64,000 nucleotides of DNA from DASRDU01 sp035560235 (GTDB lineage: Bacteria > Acidobacteriota > Blastocatellia > RBC074): assembly GCA_035560235.1 (NCBI GenBank), contig DATMAG010000003.1:12548-76547 (forward strand), read 5' to 3'. Shown in pieces: positions 18,436-28,037 of the stretch. How positions within the stretch are numbered: the first letter of the stretch is position 1; each line of letters begins with the position of its first letter. Both the position numbers and the translations under genes were made by a program. Under the pieces are notes generated by a model. It did no database searches and was not told the origin of the DNA. It saw nothing but the letters and a program-made list of their open reading frames with translations.

Positions 18436-19563
18436 ATGGACACTGCACCGATTCGACCTGGAGAAGAGATCAATGCTGAGGCGCTTGCAGCTTACCTGCG
18501 GGAGCATCTGCCCGAACTGTTTGAGGCAGATCAATCTGCCATCAGCAATCTGCAATTTGAAATTGAACAGTTCCCCGGCGGTCACTCAAACCTGACTTAC
18601 CTGGTGCGGGCTGGCGGACGCGAATTTGTGCTGCGCCGACCGCCGTTCGGCCCCGTCGCTCCGACGGCGCACGATATGCCGCGTGAATATCGCATGCTCG
18701 CGGCCATTCATCCGGTCTTTCCGCTGGCGCCGAAACCTTACCTGCTGTGCGAGGACGCTTCAGTCATCGGCGCGCCGTTCTATCTGATGGAGCGCAGGCG
18801 CGGGCTGGTAGTGCGCCGCGAAGTGCCGCCCGAAATCGGCAGTGACCTGCACCTGCGCCGCCGCATCAGCGAATCCGTGATTGACACGCTCGCTGACCTG
18901 CACGCGATTGACCTGCACGCGCACGGCCTTGAAAACCTGGGCAAACCCGCCGGCTTTCTCGAACGGCAGATCAAAGGCTGGGCCGGACGCTGGGAACGCG
19001 CAAAGACAAGCGAAGTGCCAGTGCTCAACGAAGTGCTGCAATGGCTCTGGAAGAATCTGCCGCCCGATCCCGCGCGTCCGACGCTGCTGCACAATGATTA
19101 CAAGCTTGATAATGTGATGCTGGACGAGCGCAACCCGGCGCGGGTGATTGCGGTGCTGGACTGGGAGATGGCTGCGCTCGGTGATCCGCTGGTTGATCTG
19201 GGCATTCTGCTTTGTTACTGGTCGCAGGGCGATGACCCGGCAGTGCGGCAGCAGGCGGCGCGCAGCGTCACAGTGCTGCCCGGCTGGATGACACGGGCCG
19301 AACTGATTGAGCGTTACGCTGCCCGAACGGGGCGCGATGTTTCAGCGATTGCGTATTACGAAACCTTTGCGCTTTTCAAGGTCGCGGTCGTCGCGCAGCA
19401 GATTTACTTTCGCTATCACAACGGCCAGACCCGCGATGAACGCTTTGCCGGTTATGACAAAGTCGTTGAAGCGCTCGCTGAAGCCGCCTGGAATCTGACG
19501 CGCGGCGCTGACGCCGGTTATCTGTGTCTTTACAACGAAGGCCGCCCGCGCGATATGGCCTGA
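18436..19563 (+). CDS. Phosphotransferase family protein (APH fold, ACAD10/11-type kinase)
   Basis: A 375-residue kinase-fold protein. The N-lobe has FPGGHSNLTYLV, and the catalytic loop reads LLHNDYKLDNVML, where H-N-D holds the catalytic base; the metal-binding motif follows as VIAVLDWEMAALGDPLVDLG. This subgroup resembles the N-terminal domain of acyl-CoA dehydrogenase 10/11, thought to phosphorylate hydroxyacyl-CoA substrates, and the aminoglycoside phosphotransferases. The ATG at 18436 is used because the upstream extension is repeat-derived sequence. A segment around residues 30-42 (DQSAISNLQFEI) is encoded by sequence resembling the local repeats. The next gene starts six bases after the stop, so the two are likely cotranscribed. 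Confidence 0.86.
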   Translation: MDTAPIRPGEEINAEALAAYLREHLPELFEADQSAISNLQFEIEQFPGGHSNLTYLVRAGGREFVLRRPPFGPVAPTAHDMPREYRMLAAIHPVFPLAPKPYLLCEDASVIGAPFYLMERRRGLVVRREVPPEIGSDLHLRRRISESVIDTLADLHAIDLHAHGLENLGKPAGFLERQIKGWAGRWERAKTSEVPVLNEVLQWLWKNLPPDPARPTLLHNDYKLDNVMLDERNPARVIAVLDWEMAALGDPLVDLGILLCYWSQGDDPAVRQQAARSVTVLPGWMTRAELIERYAARTGRDVSAIAYYETFALFKVAVVAQQIYFRYHNGQTRDERFAGYDKVVEALAEAAWNLTRGADAGYLCLYNEGRPRDMA

Positions 19564-19569
19564 GCAGCA

Positions 19570-20037
19570 ATGAATTCAGCAACGAACATCACACCGGCCC
19601 GCGCTTCACTGGCGACGCGCCTGCTGCACGCGGTGCTGGCGAAAACATTTCTGGAACTGCTGGTGATCTGTGTGCTGGTGTCACTGGCGGCGTACTGGTA
19701 TTTCAATCCGCAGTTGCGCGGCGCGGTTGATGTGGTGACGGCTCAGCGCATCGCCGGATGGGCCGCCGATCCGCGCAGTCCCGGCGAAGTCATCGAAGTT
19801 CAGTTGTTCATTGATGGCCGTTTCGCCGCTGTCAGCGCAGCCGGTGAAAGGCGCGACGATCTCATCAGCGCCGGAGCCACGACCAGCCCTTTTCACGGTT
19901 TCAGCTTTGCGCCTGAGGCGTTGAAGCTCGCGCCCGGCAGCCACACCGCGCAGGTTTACGCCGTGCGCCCGTCAGCCGCAGGCAGCCGGATTCTCGTTCC
20001 GCTGTCTGAAAAAATCCTGTCGTTTGAAGTCAGGTGA
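19570..20037 (+). CDS. Small membrane-anchored protein with a beta-type extracytoplasmic domain
   Basis: A 155-residue protein with one membrane segment (about residues 25-48, FLELLVICVLVSLAAYWYF) and an extracytoplasmic domain of about 100 residues. Its sequence (AGWAADPRSPGEVIEVQLFI, DGRFAAV, FHGFSF, LAPGSHTAQVYAV) suggests alternating beta strands of an immunoglobulin-like or GT-associated domain. I do not recognise a named family. It begins six bases after the kinase gene on the same strand, and its stop is only 7 bases from the stop of the convergent murJ gene. A role in the envelope is likely; anything more specific is not supported. Confidence 0.6.
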   Translation: MNSATNITPARASLATRLLHAVLAKTFLELLVICVLVSLAAYWYFNPQLRGAVDVVTAQRIAGWAADPRSPGEVIEVQLFIDGRFAAVSAAGERRDDLISAGATTSPFHGFSFAPEALKLAPGSHTAQVYAVRPSAAGSRILVPLSEKILSFEVR

Positions 20038-20044
20038 CGCCTTC

Positions 20045-21811
20045 TTACTTTGATCCGTTGTTCCGCTTCCGGCCCAGCCTGCGTTCCACGACTCCGATCA
20101 GTTGATTCAGTTCGCTGACTCTCAGAAGTTTTGCGGCCAGCACAAAGACGAGCGCGCCGGTTGCGACTGACACGCCGACTGTCAGCACCCGCGCCAGCAG
20201 CGATGCCGTGCCGAGCAGTTGTGCGGCCTGCGCGCTGATGAACCAGCACACCGCGCCCATCACCAGCGAAGCCAGCGTCACCTGACCGAATGACAGCAGC
20301 AGCCCGCGCCCTTCGATGCCGCCGAGCCGCCGCCGCAGAAAGAACATCAGCAGGACGCAGTTGACAATCGCCACTGCTGAAATCGAAAGCGCCAGCGCGC
20401 GATGGCCGAACTGATTGATGGTCAGCGTGGCAACGGCGTAATTCGTCACGATTGAGAGCACGCTGGTCATCATCGGAATGCGCGTGTCACCGAGCGCATA
20501 AAACGCCGGAGCGAGAATCTTGATCATTGAATAGGCCGTCAGGCCGAGCGCGTACCAGACCAGCGCCGAGGCGGCCTGCCGCGTGTCCTGCGCCGAAAAG
20601 CTGCCGTGCTGATAGATCAGCGCAATGATCGGCTGGCTGAGAATCATCAGGCCGACCGTGGACGGAATGTTGAGCAGCATCGTCAGGCGCAGCGATGAAG
20701 CGATGGTGTGGCGAAATCTGTTCAGGTCTTCGACCGCCGCGCGCGAAGCCACCGGCAGCGTCGCCGTTGAAATCGCCACGCCGAAGACACCAATCGGAAA
20801 CAGAATCAGCCGGAAAGCATAACCAAGCCACGAAATTGCGCCTTCGCCCAGCCCGGCGGCCAGCGTGGTGTTGATGACCACATTGACCTGCACGGCTGAC
20901 GCGCCGACGATGGCCGGCGCCATCAGCCGCAGCACCTGGCGCATGCCTTCGTCGCGGAAGCTCAGAATCGGCTGCCAGCGATAACCAACGGCGCGCAGGC
21001 TCGGCACCTGAATCAGCCACTGCATCATTCCGCCCACGAGCGTTCCGATGGCCATTCCCACAATCGCCCGCGCCGCGCCGTCAACATCGAGCGGCGGCTT
21101 GTGTCCGTGCAGCAATCCTGAAGTGACCGCCGTGATGTAACCCGGCGCGAGCAGATACGCCGCGCCCAGCCCGCCAAAAATCGAACCAACATTGAAAAGC
21201 GTCGAAGCCGAAGCCGGAACGCCGAAACGATCTTTCGTATTCAGCACGCCCATTGCCACCGCTGCGAGCGAAATCATCAGCAGGAACGGGAACATAATGC
21301 GCGTCATCGTCACGGCCAGTTGCGTGGTCAGTTCAGCTTTGGCCGGATCGCGCAAACGGGCGGCCTGCATCGTGAAGCCGAAAAGTTCCGGCGGGTGCAT
21401 CATCCAGTCCACAATCTGCGGCGCAAAGATGATGCCGAGCAGGACAATCAGCGACAGCACAATGATCTGCGCGTTGTTGACCAGATTGGCCAGCCGCCAC
21501 GCTTCGCGGTCGCCTTTTTGTTTGAGCGTCTGCGAAAACGTCGTCACGAAAGCGGACGACAGCGCGCCTTCGGCAAACAGGTCGCGCAGCAGGTTGGGAA
21601 TGCGAAAGGCAACGATGAATGCGTCGTTGGCGAACGAAGCACCGAAATAAAAAGCAAAAACCTGTTCGCGCACCAGCCCCAGCACGCGGCTGCCCATCAC
21701 CGCCAGGCTGACGATGCCGGCTGAACGGGCGATGCTCTTTGAGTGCGAAGCGCGTGGTGTGGATTGCGGAGAGTATGTTTCAGAATTGGGCGTTGAGTCT
21801 GCGGAGTTCAT
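20045..21811 (-). CDS. murJ: Lipid II flippase MurJ (MviN)
   Basis: A 588-residue polytopic inner-membrane protein with about 14 membrane segments of the MOP/MurJ superfamily. The N-terminal core (ARSAGIVSLAVMGSRVLGLV, REQVFAFYFG, DAFIVAFRIPNLLRDLFAEG followed by ALSSAFV) is the MurJ signature, including the essential arginines. MurJ moves undecaprenyl-linked peptidoglycan precursors to the periplasmic face. About 25 extra N-terminal residues (Ser/Pro/Thr-rich, MNSADSTPNSETYSPQS) precede the usual start and are encoded by sequence resembling local repeats, so a later start is possible. Its neighbour upstream on the same strand is argF, about 95 bases away across a repeat. It converges with the 155-residue membrane protein gene. 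Confidence 0.95.
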   Translation of the reverse strand: MNSADSTPNSETYSPQSTPRASHSKSIARSAGIVSLAVMGSRVLGLVREQVFAFYFGASFANDAFIVAFRIPNLLRDLFAEGALSSAFVTTFSQTLKQKGDREAWRLANLVNNAQIIVLSLIVLLGIIFAPQIVDWMMHPPELFGFTMQAARLRDPAKAELTTQLAVTMTRIMFPFLLMISLAAVAMGVLNTKDRFGVPASASTLFNVGSIFGGLGAAYLLAPGYITAVTSGLLHGHKPPLDVDGAARAIVGMAIGTLVGGMMQWLIQVPSLRAVGYRWQPILSFRDEGMRQVLRLMAPAIVGASAVQVNVVINTTLAAGLGEGAISWLGYAFRLILFPIGVFGVAISTATLPVASRAAVEDLNRFRHTIASSLRLTMLLNIPSTVGLMILSQPIIALIYQHGSFSAQDTRQAASALVWYALGLTAYSMIKILAPAFYALGDTRIPMMTSVLSIVTNYAVATLTINQFGHRALALSISAVAIVNCVLLMFFLRRRLGGIEGRGLLLSFGQVTLASLVMGAVCWFISAQAAQLLGTASLLARVLTVGVSVATGALVFVLAAKLLRVSELNQLIGVVERRLGRKRNNGSK

Positions 21812-21874
21812 CTTTGGTGTTACTGCTTACAATCTCGAAATTACTGATGATCGGATGACGGAGCGCTGATTATG

Positions 21875-21905
21875 ATTCCGCACTCCGCATTCCGCATTCC
21901 GCATT

Positions 21906-21906
<1 letters not shown>
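21875..21906. repeat. 7-nt tandem array (ATTCCGC)
   Basis: Four heptamers (ATTCCGC, ACTCCGC, ATTCCGC, ATTCCGC) end exactly at the first base of the argF stop codon on the minus strand. The array sits in the spacer between argF and murJ. Confidence 0.8.
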
Positions 21907-22835
<929 letters not shown>

Positions 22836-22886
22836 TGTCGGTTCAGCTCCTGTTGAGTGAAGGGGTGATCGGAAATGAAGCAGGCG

Positions 22887-22915
22887 ATTATAGGGGAGCA
22901 GTCAGTGCGCGGCAA
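22887..22915 (-). promoter_or_regulatory. Strong sigma70-type promoter of argF
   Basis: On the minus strand TTGCCG (22915-22910), 17-base spacer, perfect TATAAT (22892-22887). Predicted transcript start is about 45 bases before the TTG start codon. This is the best promoter match in the window. Confidence 0.75.
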
Positions 22916-22926
22916 TGCATCAGAAC

Positions 22927-22953
22927 AGCCGGTGACGGATAATGTCACCGGCT
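22927..22953. promoter_or_regulatory. Perfect inverted repeat upstream of the argF promoter
   Basis: AGCCGGTGAC (22927-22936), seven bases, GTCACCGGCT (22944-22953). It sits 11 bases upstream of the argF -35 and between two divergent genes. It could be an operator; it has no T tract, so a terminator is unlikely. The sequence is not an ArgR box. Confidence 0.4.
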
Positions 22954-23108
22954 TCGGTCAGACTGACAGGATTTGTCTGCAGTAAATCGGGCCGGAGCGC
23001 GTGCAGTAGCGATTGACGCCGCTTCCGGCGCGCTCCGGCTGCGGCATAACAGTTGACTCACAATTCCGGTTTCACCTGCCCTGCCTGATCAGACTATTGT
23101 CCTCGTTA

Positions 23109-25130
23109 ATGACGTTTATGCTGACCAGACTGACCCGGTACTGGAAAAATCTGAACCTGAGCGAACGCTGTTTCATCCTGCTGCCCTTTTTGATTCTCAC
23201 GCCGCGTCTGACTCCAGTCATGGCAATCAGCCACAACGGCGAAACCAGCCCGGAAGTGACCTTCTCGCTCGCTGCGCTGTTTATGGCGCTGCTGCTCTGG
23301 CGAACAGAGTTGCGCAAACGGCTGTTTCTGTCCGGCAGTGATGTGAAGCTGCTGACGGCAATGCTCCTGTTTACGGGCTGGAGTCTGCTCTCTCTGCTCT
23401 GGTCACCCGATGCCAATGGAACGCTGCACTATGCCGGGCTGTGGCTCACGTATCTCGTGCTCTTCTTCAGTGGCCGGATGCTGCTGCGTCGGCGAGCTGT
23501 GGTAGCGCTGGCGACGACGCTGCTGCTGACGGCCTGTATCCTTTCGTTTCTCAGATTGTGTGAGTATCTGACGATTGCCGAGGCCCGGCCGGTGCAGTCG
23601 CTGATGTTTGTCAACTTCGGCATCGTGCCGGAAATCCTGCTGACGCTGCTGCCGCTCGCGGTTGTGACCTGGCTGAGAGCGCGGCGCGGCGCGGTGGCGT
23701 GGAGCAGTCTGGCGGCAGCCGTGCTGATCTGGATGGCAGGTCTTTCAACTTATCAGTTCACGCCGCTGCTTGCGGCAGCGGTGGCGCTGCTCGTGCTGAC
23801 TGGCGCGGTCGTCACCGGCTGGCTGCGCCCGCGCCACTGGTCGCGCGTCGTGGCGCTGCTCGCAGTGATGGCAGTGATGGCGCTCTGTCAGTTCAATCTG
23901 CCGTCGAAGGCTGACGGTTATCAGATTGCGTCGAACGCGAGCGGTTACGATCTGATCCGGCGCAAGGTCGAAATGACGCGCACGGGAAAATCCAGTCTTG
24001 GCATTCGCCTGCTGATCTGGCGCACGGCGCTGGAGATGGGGCTTGCTTATCCGCTGACCGGAACGGGAGCCGGCAGCTTCAAATCAGTTTATTACCAGTA
24101 TCGCGCTCTGGTTGCGGAGAGACCTGAGATGGCCGGAGTGCTGGCCCGCGCTGATGCCGATGATGACGAACTTGTCATACGAACCCACAATGAATTCATT
24201 CAGGTCTTCGCTGAGCTGGGCGTCATCGGTCTGGCGCTGCTGGGCGCGCTGCTCCTGCTGCTGTTTCTGCGCTGCCGGGGATCGGCAGTTCATCAGCGCG
24301 GAGCCGCGCTCAGCGTGTGCGCCGGGGCGCTGGCCTTTCTGGTCAGTTCCTGCCTGTCCTCCTTCTCGTTTCGCTGGATTCCCTGCGGCGCGTGCTTCTT
24401 TCTGCTGATCACGCTGCTTCCCAAACCTCCTGGCAGCCTGCTCCGGCTGCGAACAGAGGACGGAAACAGGCTCAGCCCGGGAAGCTTGTCGCGCGGAATG
24501 GCTGGTCTGCTGGCAGTGCTGTGTCTGCTGAGTTGCGGGCTTTCGCTGCGGGTGCTGGCAGGCCAGTATCTGCTTGGCCGGGGCAGAGCGATCCCGCGCG
24601 GAAGCGAGGACAAGATCAGGCAGTATCATTCAGCCATTGCCGCTGATCCGGCCAATTTCGCTGCTCACTTCGCCCTGGGTCGTGAATTGTTTCTGCGCGG
24701 CAGACACCGTGAAGCCGTCAGCCATCTTGAATTCAGCCTGCGACACGGCATCAGCAACACTTATGGCTTTGCGATTCTCGCCTTCGCTTATGAGGGCGCT
24801 GGTGAACTGAGATCAGCGCAGCGCGTGCTGCGCGAAGGAGTGGCCTCCTATCCGACTTCGGTTTTCATTCGCGCGCTTTACGGCCATCTGCTCGAAATAA
24901 ATGCTGAGCCTGAAGCCGCCGCTGCCAATCGCGCAGTAATGCAGCAGCTCGATCCTCTGCTGGCTGCATACTGGGAAAGAGCGCTGCAGATCGGTCAGCA
25001 GAATGCCCTGATCGAGTTCCGGCAGTGCGGGCCGGGGCTGCCGGGAAATCCGAGTCCGGGTTACGGCAGACAATTGCTGGCAGAGCGCGAACAGGTCGTG
25101 CTGCACCGGACGCACGCAGCAGGCGACTGA
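23109..25130 (+). CDS. O-antigen ligase/polymerase-like (Wzy_C) membrane protein with C-terminal TPR region
   Basis: About 673 residues. The first 430 or so form roughly 12 membrane segments with the Wzy_C signature region: the periplasmic loop holding RLLIWRTALEMGLAYPLTGT and GAGSF, followed by RTHNEFIQVFAELGVIGLAL. After a last membrane segment near residue 510, the tail contains TPR-like helices (AADPANFAAHFALGRELFL, REAVSHLEFSLRHG, ASYPTSVFIRALYGHLLE). The family includes O-antigen ligases and PglL/TfpO-type pilin oligosaccharyltransferases. The start is uncertain: ATG at 23013, 23109 and 23118 are all in frame and none has a clear ribosome-binding site. It faces the minus-strand glycosyltransferase gene 14 bases downstream. 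Confidence 0.8.
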   Translation: MTFMLTRLTRYWKNLNLSERCFILLPFLILTPRLTPVMAISHNGETSPEVTFSLAALFMALLLWRTELRKRLFLSGSDVKLLTAMLLFTGWSLLSLLWSPDANGTLHYAGLWLTYLVLFFSGRMLLRRRAVVALATTLLLTACILSFLRLCEYLTIAEARPVQSLMFVNFGIVPEILLTLLPLAVVTWLRARRGAVAWSSLAAAVLIWMAGLSTYQFTPLLAAAVALLVLTGAVVTGWLRPRHWSRVVALLAVMAVMALCQFNLPSKADGYQIASNASGYDLIRRKVEMTRTGKSSLGIRLLIWRTALEMGLAYPLTGTGAGSFKSVYYQYRALVAERPEMAGVLARADADDDELVIRTHNEFIQVFAELGVIGLALLGALLLLLFLRCRGSAVHQRGAALSVCAGALAFLVSSCLSSFSFRWIPCGACFFLLITLLPKPPGSLLRLRTEDGNRLSPGSLSRGMAGLLAVLCLLSCGLSLRVLAGQYLLGRGRAIPRGSEDKIRQYHSAIAADPANFAAHFALGRELFLRGRHREAVSHLEFSLRHGISNTYGFAILAFAYEGAGELRSAQRVLREGVASYPTSVFIRALYGHLLEINAEPEAAAANRAVMQQLDPLLAAYWERALQIGQQNALIEFRQCGPGLPGNPSPGYGRQLLAEREQVVLHRTHAAGD

Positions 25131-25144
25131 ACGAAAACTCAACC

Positions 25145-26863
25145 TTACTTCCACTCACCGCGAACCGCCGGTTCATTCAGATCGAGTACGCGCAGCCGCA
25201 GACGCGAAGTGCTGTATATCATCCGGCACTCAGCCCGGTCATCGAGCGGCGTGATCGCGTAAGGTTTGAGAATCGCCACATAACGCACGCCCAGGCGCTT
25301 CCAGTCCTGCCAGTTCCCTGCCGGATCATCAGCCGCCAGCGATTTGCAGCCCGTGTGCAGATACACGAGCGCCGGACTGTTGGAAGCGATCACCGCCTCA
25401 GGCGGCAGATGTTCGCGCATCCAGAACAGCGTGGCGCGCGTTTCCTCAAAGTTGCGCAACCATTCGGGCTGCGCTGCGGCGGGCTGTTGTTTCAGCCGCA
25501 CGTATTGCGCGTGGTCGAAGCAGTACAACGCAATCACCGAAAGCAGAAAGATTCTCAGCACCGGCAGCGGCGAGCCGTCGCAATGCAGGCAGCGCTGAAT
25601 GAAACCGTGAATGCCGCTGATTCCGGCCAGCAGGTAAAAGATCAGAAACGGCGCGAGCGGCAGCACGAAACGAAACGGCCACCAGGGCCAGATCAGCGTA
25701 ATCAGCAATGACACGGGCACGACGATTTCGGCCAGCGTCACACGCTGCCGCACCCTCAGCGCAAAGCCGATGATGGCGCACAGGCTCAGCAGCAGCGAAA
25801 TCAGCATCGTGCCGGTTGTCATGCCCATGCTGCCGCCCTGCATGCCTGAGCTGTACCCCATCGCAAAAACCTCTTCGCCGCTCTCTTCAGCGCCGCGAAA
25901 AAGTGCCGGAGCAATAAGGCCGCCCACATCGCGGCCTGCAATGTCGAGCGCATTTTCAACCACCCGTCCCGGCAGGTCGCGCCACGTCGCGCGACCCGAA
26001 TTGCCATCGCCCGCCCGCTTCATCCAGAACTGATCGCCGTAGCTGTAAACGATGTTGCCGCCGTGCTGCCGCACCTGCTGCGCGGTCGGCGCGTGCGCGC
26101 GCACGTAAGCGAGCCAGGGCGCAAGCACCACAAAGACCCCGGCGGCAAAGACCAGCATTGCGCGCCATCTTTTTTCTTTCAGCAGGTAGAACATCACCGC
26201 CGCAATCAGACCAACAGCCACCGAGCGCGTCAGAAAGGTAAACGAAGCCAGCGCCGCACCTGCCGCTGCCAGCCGCCACTCCAGCCGCCTGTCTTTGCTT
26301 TCAACGCAGCGTTCCATCACGGCCACCGTGAGCAACTGAGTAAGCGTGAAGACGCATTCAGACATCACGGTTGAAGTCGCCAGAAAAACAAAGGCAGGCA
26401 TCAGCACCACAGCAATTGCCGCGCCGAGCGCAGGCTGCGGCGACAGGCCACGCGAGCGCGTCAGGTAACGATAAGTGACCGCGCCCGTGCCATACATCGC
26501 CAGAATTGAAACGGCCTTGAGCAGCCAGGCATTTTCAGGAAAACGCGGCGCAATCCTGAAAATCAGCGACAGCAGCAGCGGAAAGCCCGGCGGGTAGGAA
26601 GGCAGAATGCCTGGCAGCGGTGAACTGATCAGACTGAAGCCCTGCCCCGTCGCCAGCGCCCTGGCCAGCAGAACGTACCAGGCGTCATCTCCGACAAGTC
26701 CGGCGGCTTCGTTGAAGCGCAGCCCGTAAATCGCCGCAAACAGCAATGAAGCGGCGGCAATGATGATGACTGCACTGCGCCGCTGACCGTGCGGCGCGAC
26801 CTGTGCGATTGAAGCGGCGAAACCGGAAGCCTGACCGGGTGTTCCTGCAAGCGGTGTTGACAT
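25145..26863 (-). CDS. GT-C type membrane glycosyltransferase (ArnT/PMT-like)
   Basis: A 572-residue protein with about 11 membrane segments and the GT-C fold first-loop signature: DDAWYVLLARALATGQGF followed by PSYPPGFPLLLSLIFR. This matches glycosyltransferase family 39/ArnT-like proteins, which use polyprenyl-phosphate sugar donors at the periplasmic face. The acidic pair D-D in the first loop is the expected catalytic feature. The C-terminal soluble part (FEETRATLFWMREHLPPEAV) is common in the group. It shares its convergent end with the Wzy_C gene and is 20 bases downstream of the ICMT-like gene on the same strand, so the minus-strand pair is likely cotranscribed. Acceptor unknown. Confidence 0.82.
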   Translation of the reverse strand: MSTPLAGTPGQASGFAASIAQVAPHGQRRSAVIIIAAASLLFAAIYGLRFNEAAGLVGDDAWYVLLARALATGQGFSLISSPLPGILPSYPPGFPLLLSLIFRIAPRFPENAWLLKAVSILAMYGTGAVTYRYLTRSRGLSPQPALGAAIAVVLMPAFVFLATSTVMSECVFTLTQLLTVAVMERCVESKDRRLEWRLAAAGAALASFTFLTRSVAVGLIAAVMFYLLKEKRWRAMLVFAAGVFVVLAPWLAYVRAHAPTAQQVRQHGGNIVYSYGDQFWMKRAGDGNSGRATWRDLPGRVVENALDIAGRDVGGLIAPALFRGAEESGEEVFAMGYSSGMQGGSMGMTTGTMLISLLLSLCAIIGFALRVRQRVTLAEIVVPVSLLITLIWPWWPFRFVLPLAPFLIFYLLAGISGIHGFIQRCLHCDGSPLPVLRIFLLSVIALYCFDHAQYVRLKQQPAAAQPEWLRNFEETRATLFWMREHLPPEAVIASNSPALVYLHTGCKSLAADDPAGNWQDWKRLGVRYVAILKPYAITPLDDRAECRMIYSTSRLRLRVLDLNEPAVRGEWK

Positions 26864-26883
26864 CAGAATAAAAGTGGGGCGAT

Positions 26884-27987
26884 TCAGACAAGGCCGGGAA
26901 TAAAGCGATAACGCACGCGCGCGCAGTATTCACTGTAAGCCGGATCAACCGCAGCCAGATGCCGCTCTTCGGTCAGCGCGCGCAGCGCATAGATCGCCGC
27001 CCAGACAATCAGCGGCAGCACCCGCGCCGGATTTGCGCCAGCCATGCAGATCGCAGCGAAGGTAATCAGCTTGAACGTGTAGGCCGGATGCCTGACGACT
27101 GCGTAAAAGCCCGTCGTCACCAGCCCGCGATGACACAGGTTCGAGAAATGAACGCCCAGATTCAGCGTCGTGCAGGTAAAGAGCGTCATTGAAGTCAGGA
27201 TCACCACTCGGAATCCGGTTTCGAGCCACGCGCTGCCGAAGCTGATGAATGGTGAAGTGTCGAGCGGAAAATATCCGCTCGTGACTGACTCAAAAGGTGG
27301 ATAGCAAATCAGCGCGGCCAGCCAGCCCGTCAGTGTGAAATCAACTGAACGAACCGTATTGCCGAGCGCGCGGCTTTCAATGGCATATCCCGTCGCTGCA
27401 ACCGCCGTATCGAGAATCTCGATGCAGATGATCCAGCAGAAAAAGAAGCCCTCAAAGGTCAGCAGCTGCCGGGCGAAACCGGGCTGAGAGTATCGCGGCC
27501 ACAGCACCGCAAACTGCGTCGCCACGACATTGACCATAAACGGAATGAAGAAAATCTTGACCAGCCAGAACAGCAGACTCACCCGTTCCGCCGTCGGCAG
27601 GTTCAATCTTTCAGCCGATGCTCCGTTCGCCTGAAGCGCCACGCGAAGAAAATGCTGCGCTGTTCTGATCGCTCCCTGCACTGCCCAGTAAGCGCGGTCG
27701 GCAAAGAGCGTCTCGCGTCCGGCCAGGCACATCACCAGGCTGCCGAGCCACTGCCCGCCGAAAATCACCAGCAGCGCCCACACTGTTTCGCGCCGCAGAA
27801 AGCTGCGGTAATAAGGCAGCGTGTAAATTGCGCCGAGACTCGCGCACAGCAGCGTCGCATATTTGAACCGCTGCCAGCGCGGAGCGTCAGGCGCGAGCGC
27901 CGGATCGAGCAGCGCGACCACGTTTTTTTCCGGTGAAGCTGACGCTGAGTCTGCCTGATAAGCGACTGCGGTTCCGGTTTGTGACAT
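26884..27987 (-). CDS. ICMT/PEMT-like membrane methyltransferase
   Basis: A 367-residue polytopic protein. The C-terminal 110 residues hold the isoprenylcysteine carboxyl methyltransferase-like signature: FYAVVRHPAYTFKLITFAAI followed later by the acidic EERHL and the closing YSEYCARVRYRFIPG. The R-H-P and E-E pairs contact S-adenosylmethionine in the family. The N-terminal 240 residues form additional membrane segments that are not part of the minimal domain. Bacterial members modify lipids, quinones or isoprenoids; no substrate can be assigned here. The gene precedes the GT-C gene by 20 bases on the same strand. Confidence 0.75.
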   Translation of the reverse strand: MSQTGTAVAYQADSASASPEKNVVALLDPALAPDAPRWQRFKYATLLCASLGAIYTLPYYRSFLRRETVWALLVIFGGQWLGSLVMCLAGRETLFADRAYWAVQGAIRTAQHFLRVALQANGASAERLNLPTAERVSLLFWLVKIFFIPFMVNVVATQFAVLWPRYSQPGFARQLLTFEGFFFCWIICIEILDTAVAATGYAIESRALGNTVRSVDFTLTGWLAALICYPPFESVTSGYFPLDTSPFISFGSAWLETGFRVVILTSMTLFTCTTLNLGVHFSNLCHRGLVTTGFYAVVRHPAYTFKLITFAAICMAGANPARVLPLIVWAAIYALRALTEERHLAAVDPAYSEYCARVRYRFIPGLV

Positions 27988-27997
27988 ACGGCTGAAG

Positions 27998-28025
27998 TCG
28001 TTGCTACAGGGTGCGACCTGCTTCC
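27998..28025. repeat. 28-bp dispersed repeat, copy 2
   Basis: TCGTTGCTACAGGGTGCGAC followed by CTGCTTCC, matching 13180-13207 with one indel and four substitutions. It lies in the 50-base spacer before the ICMT-like gene on the minus strand. Confidence 0.5.
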
Positions 28026-28037
28026 CCGAGGGAGTTG

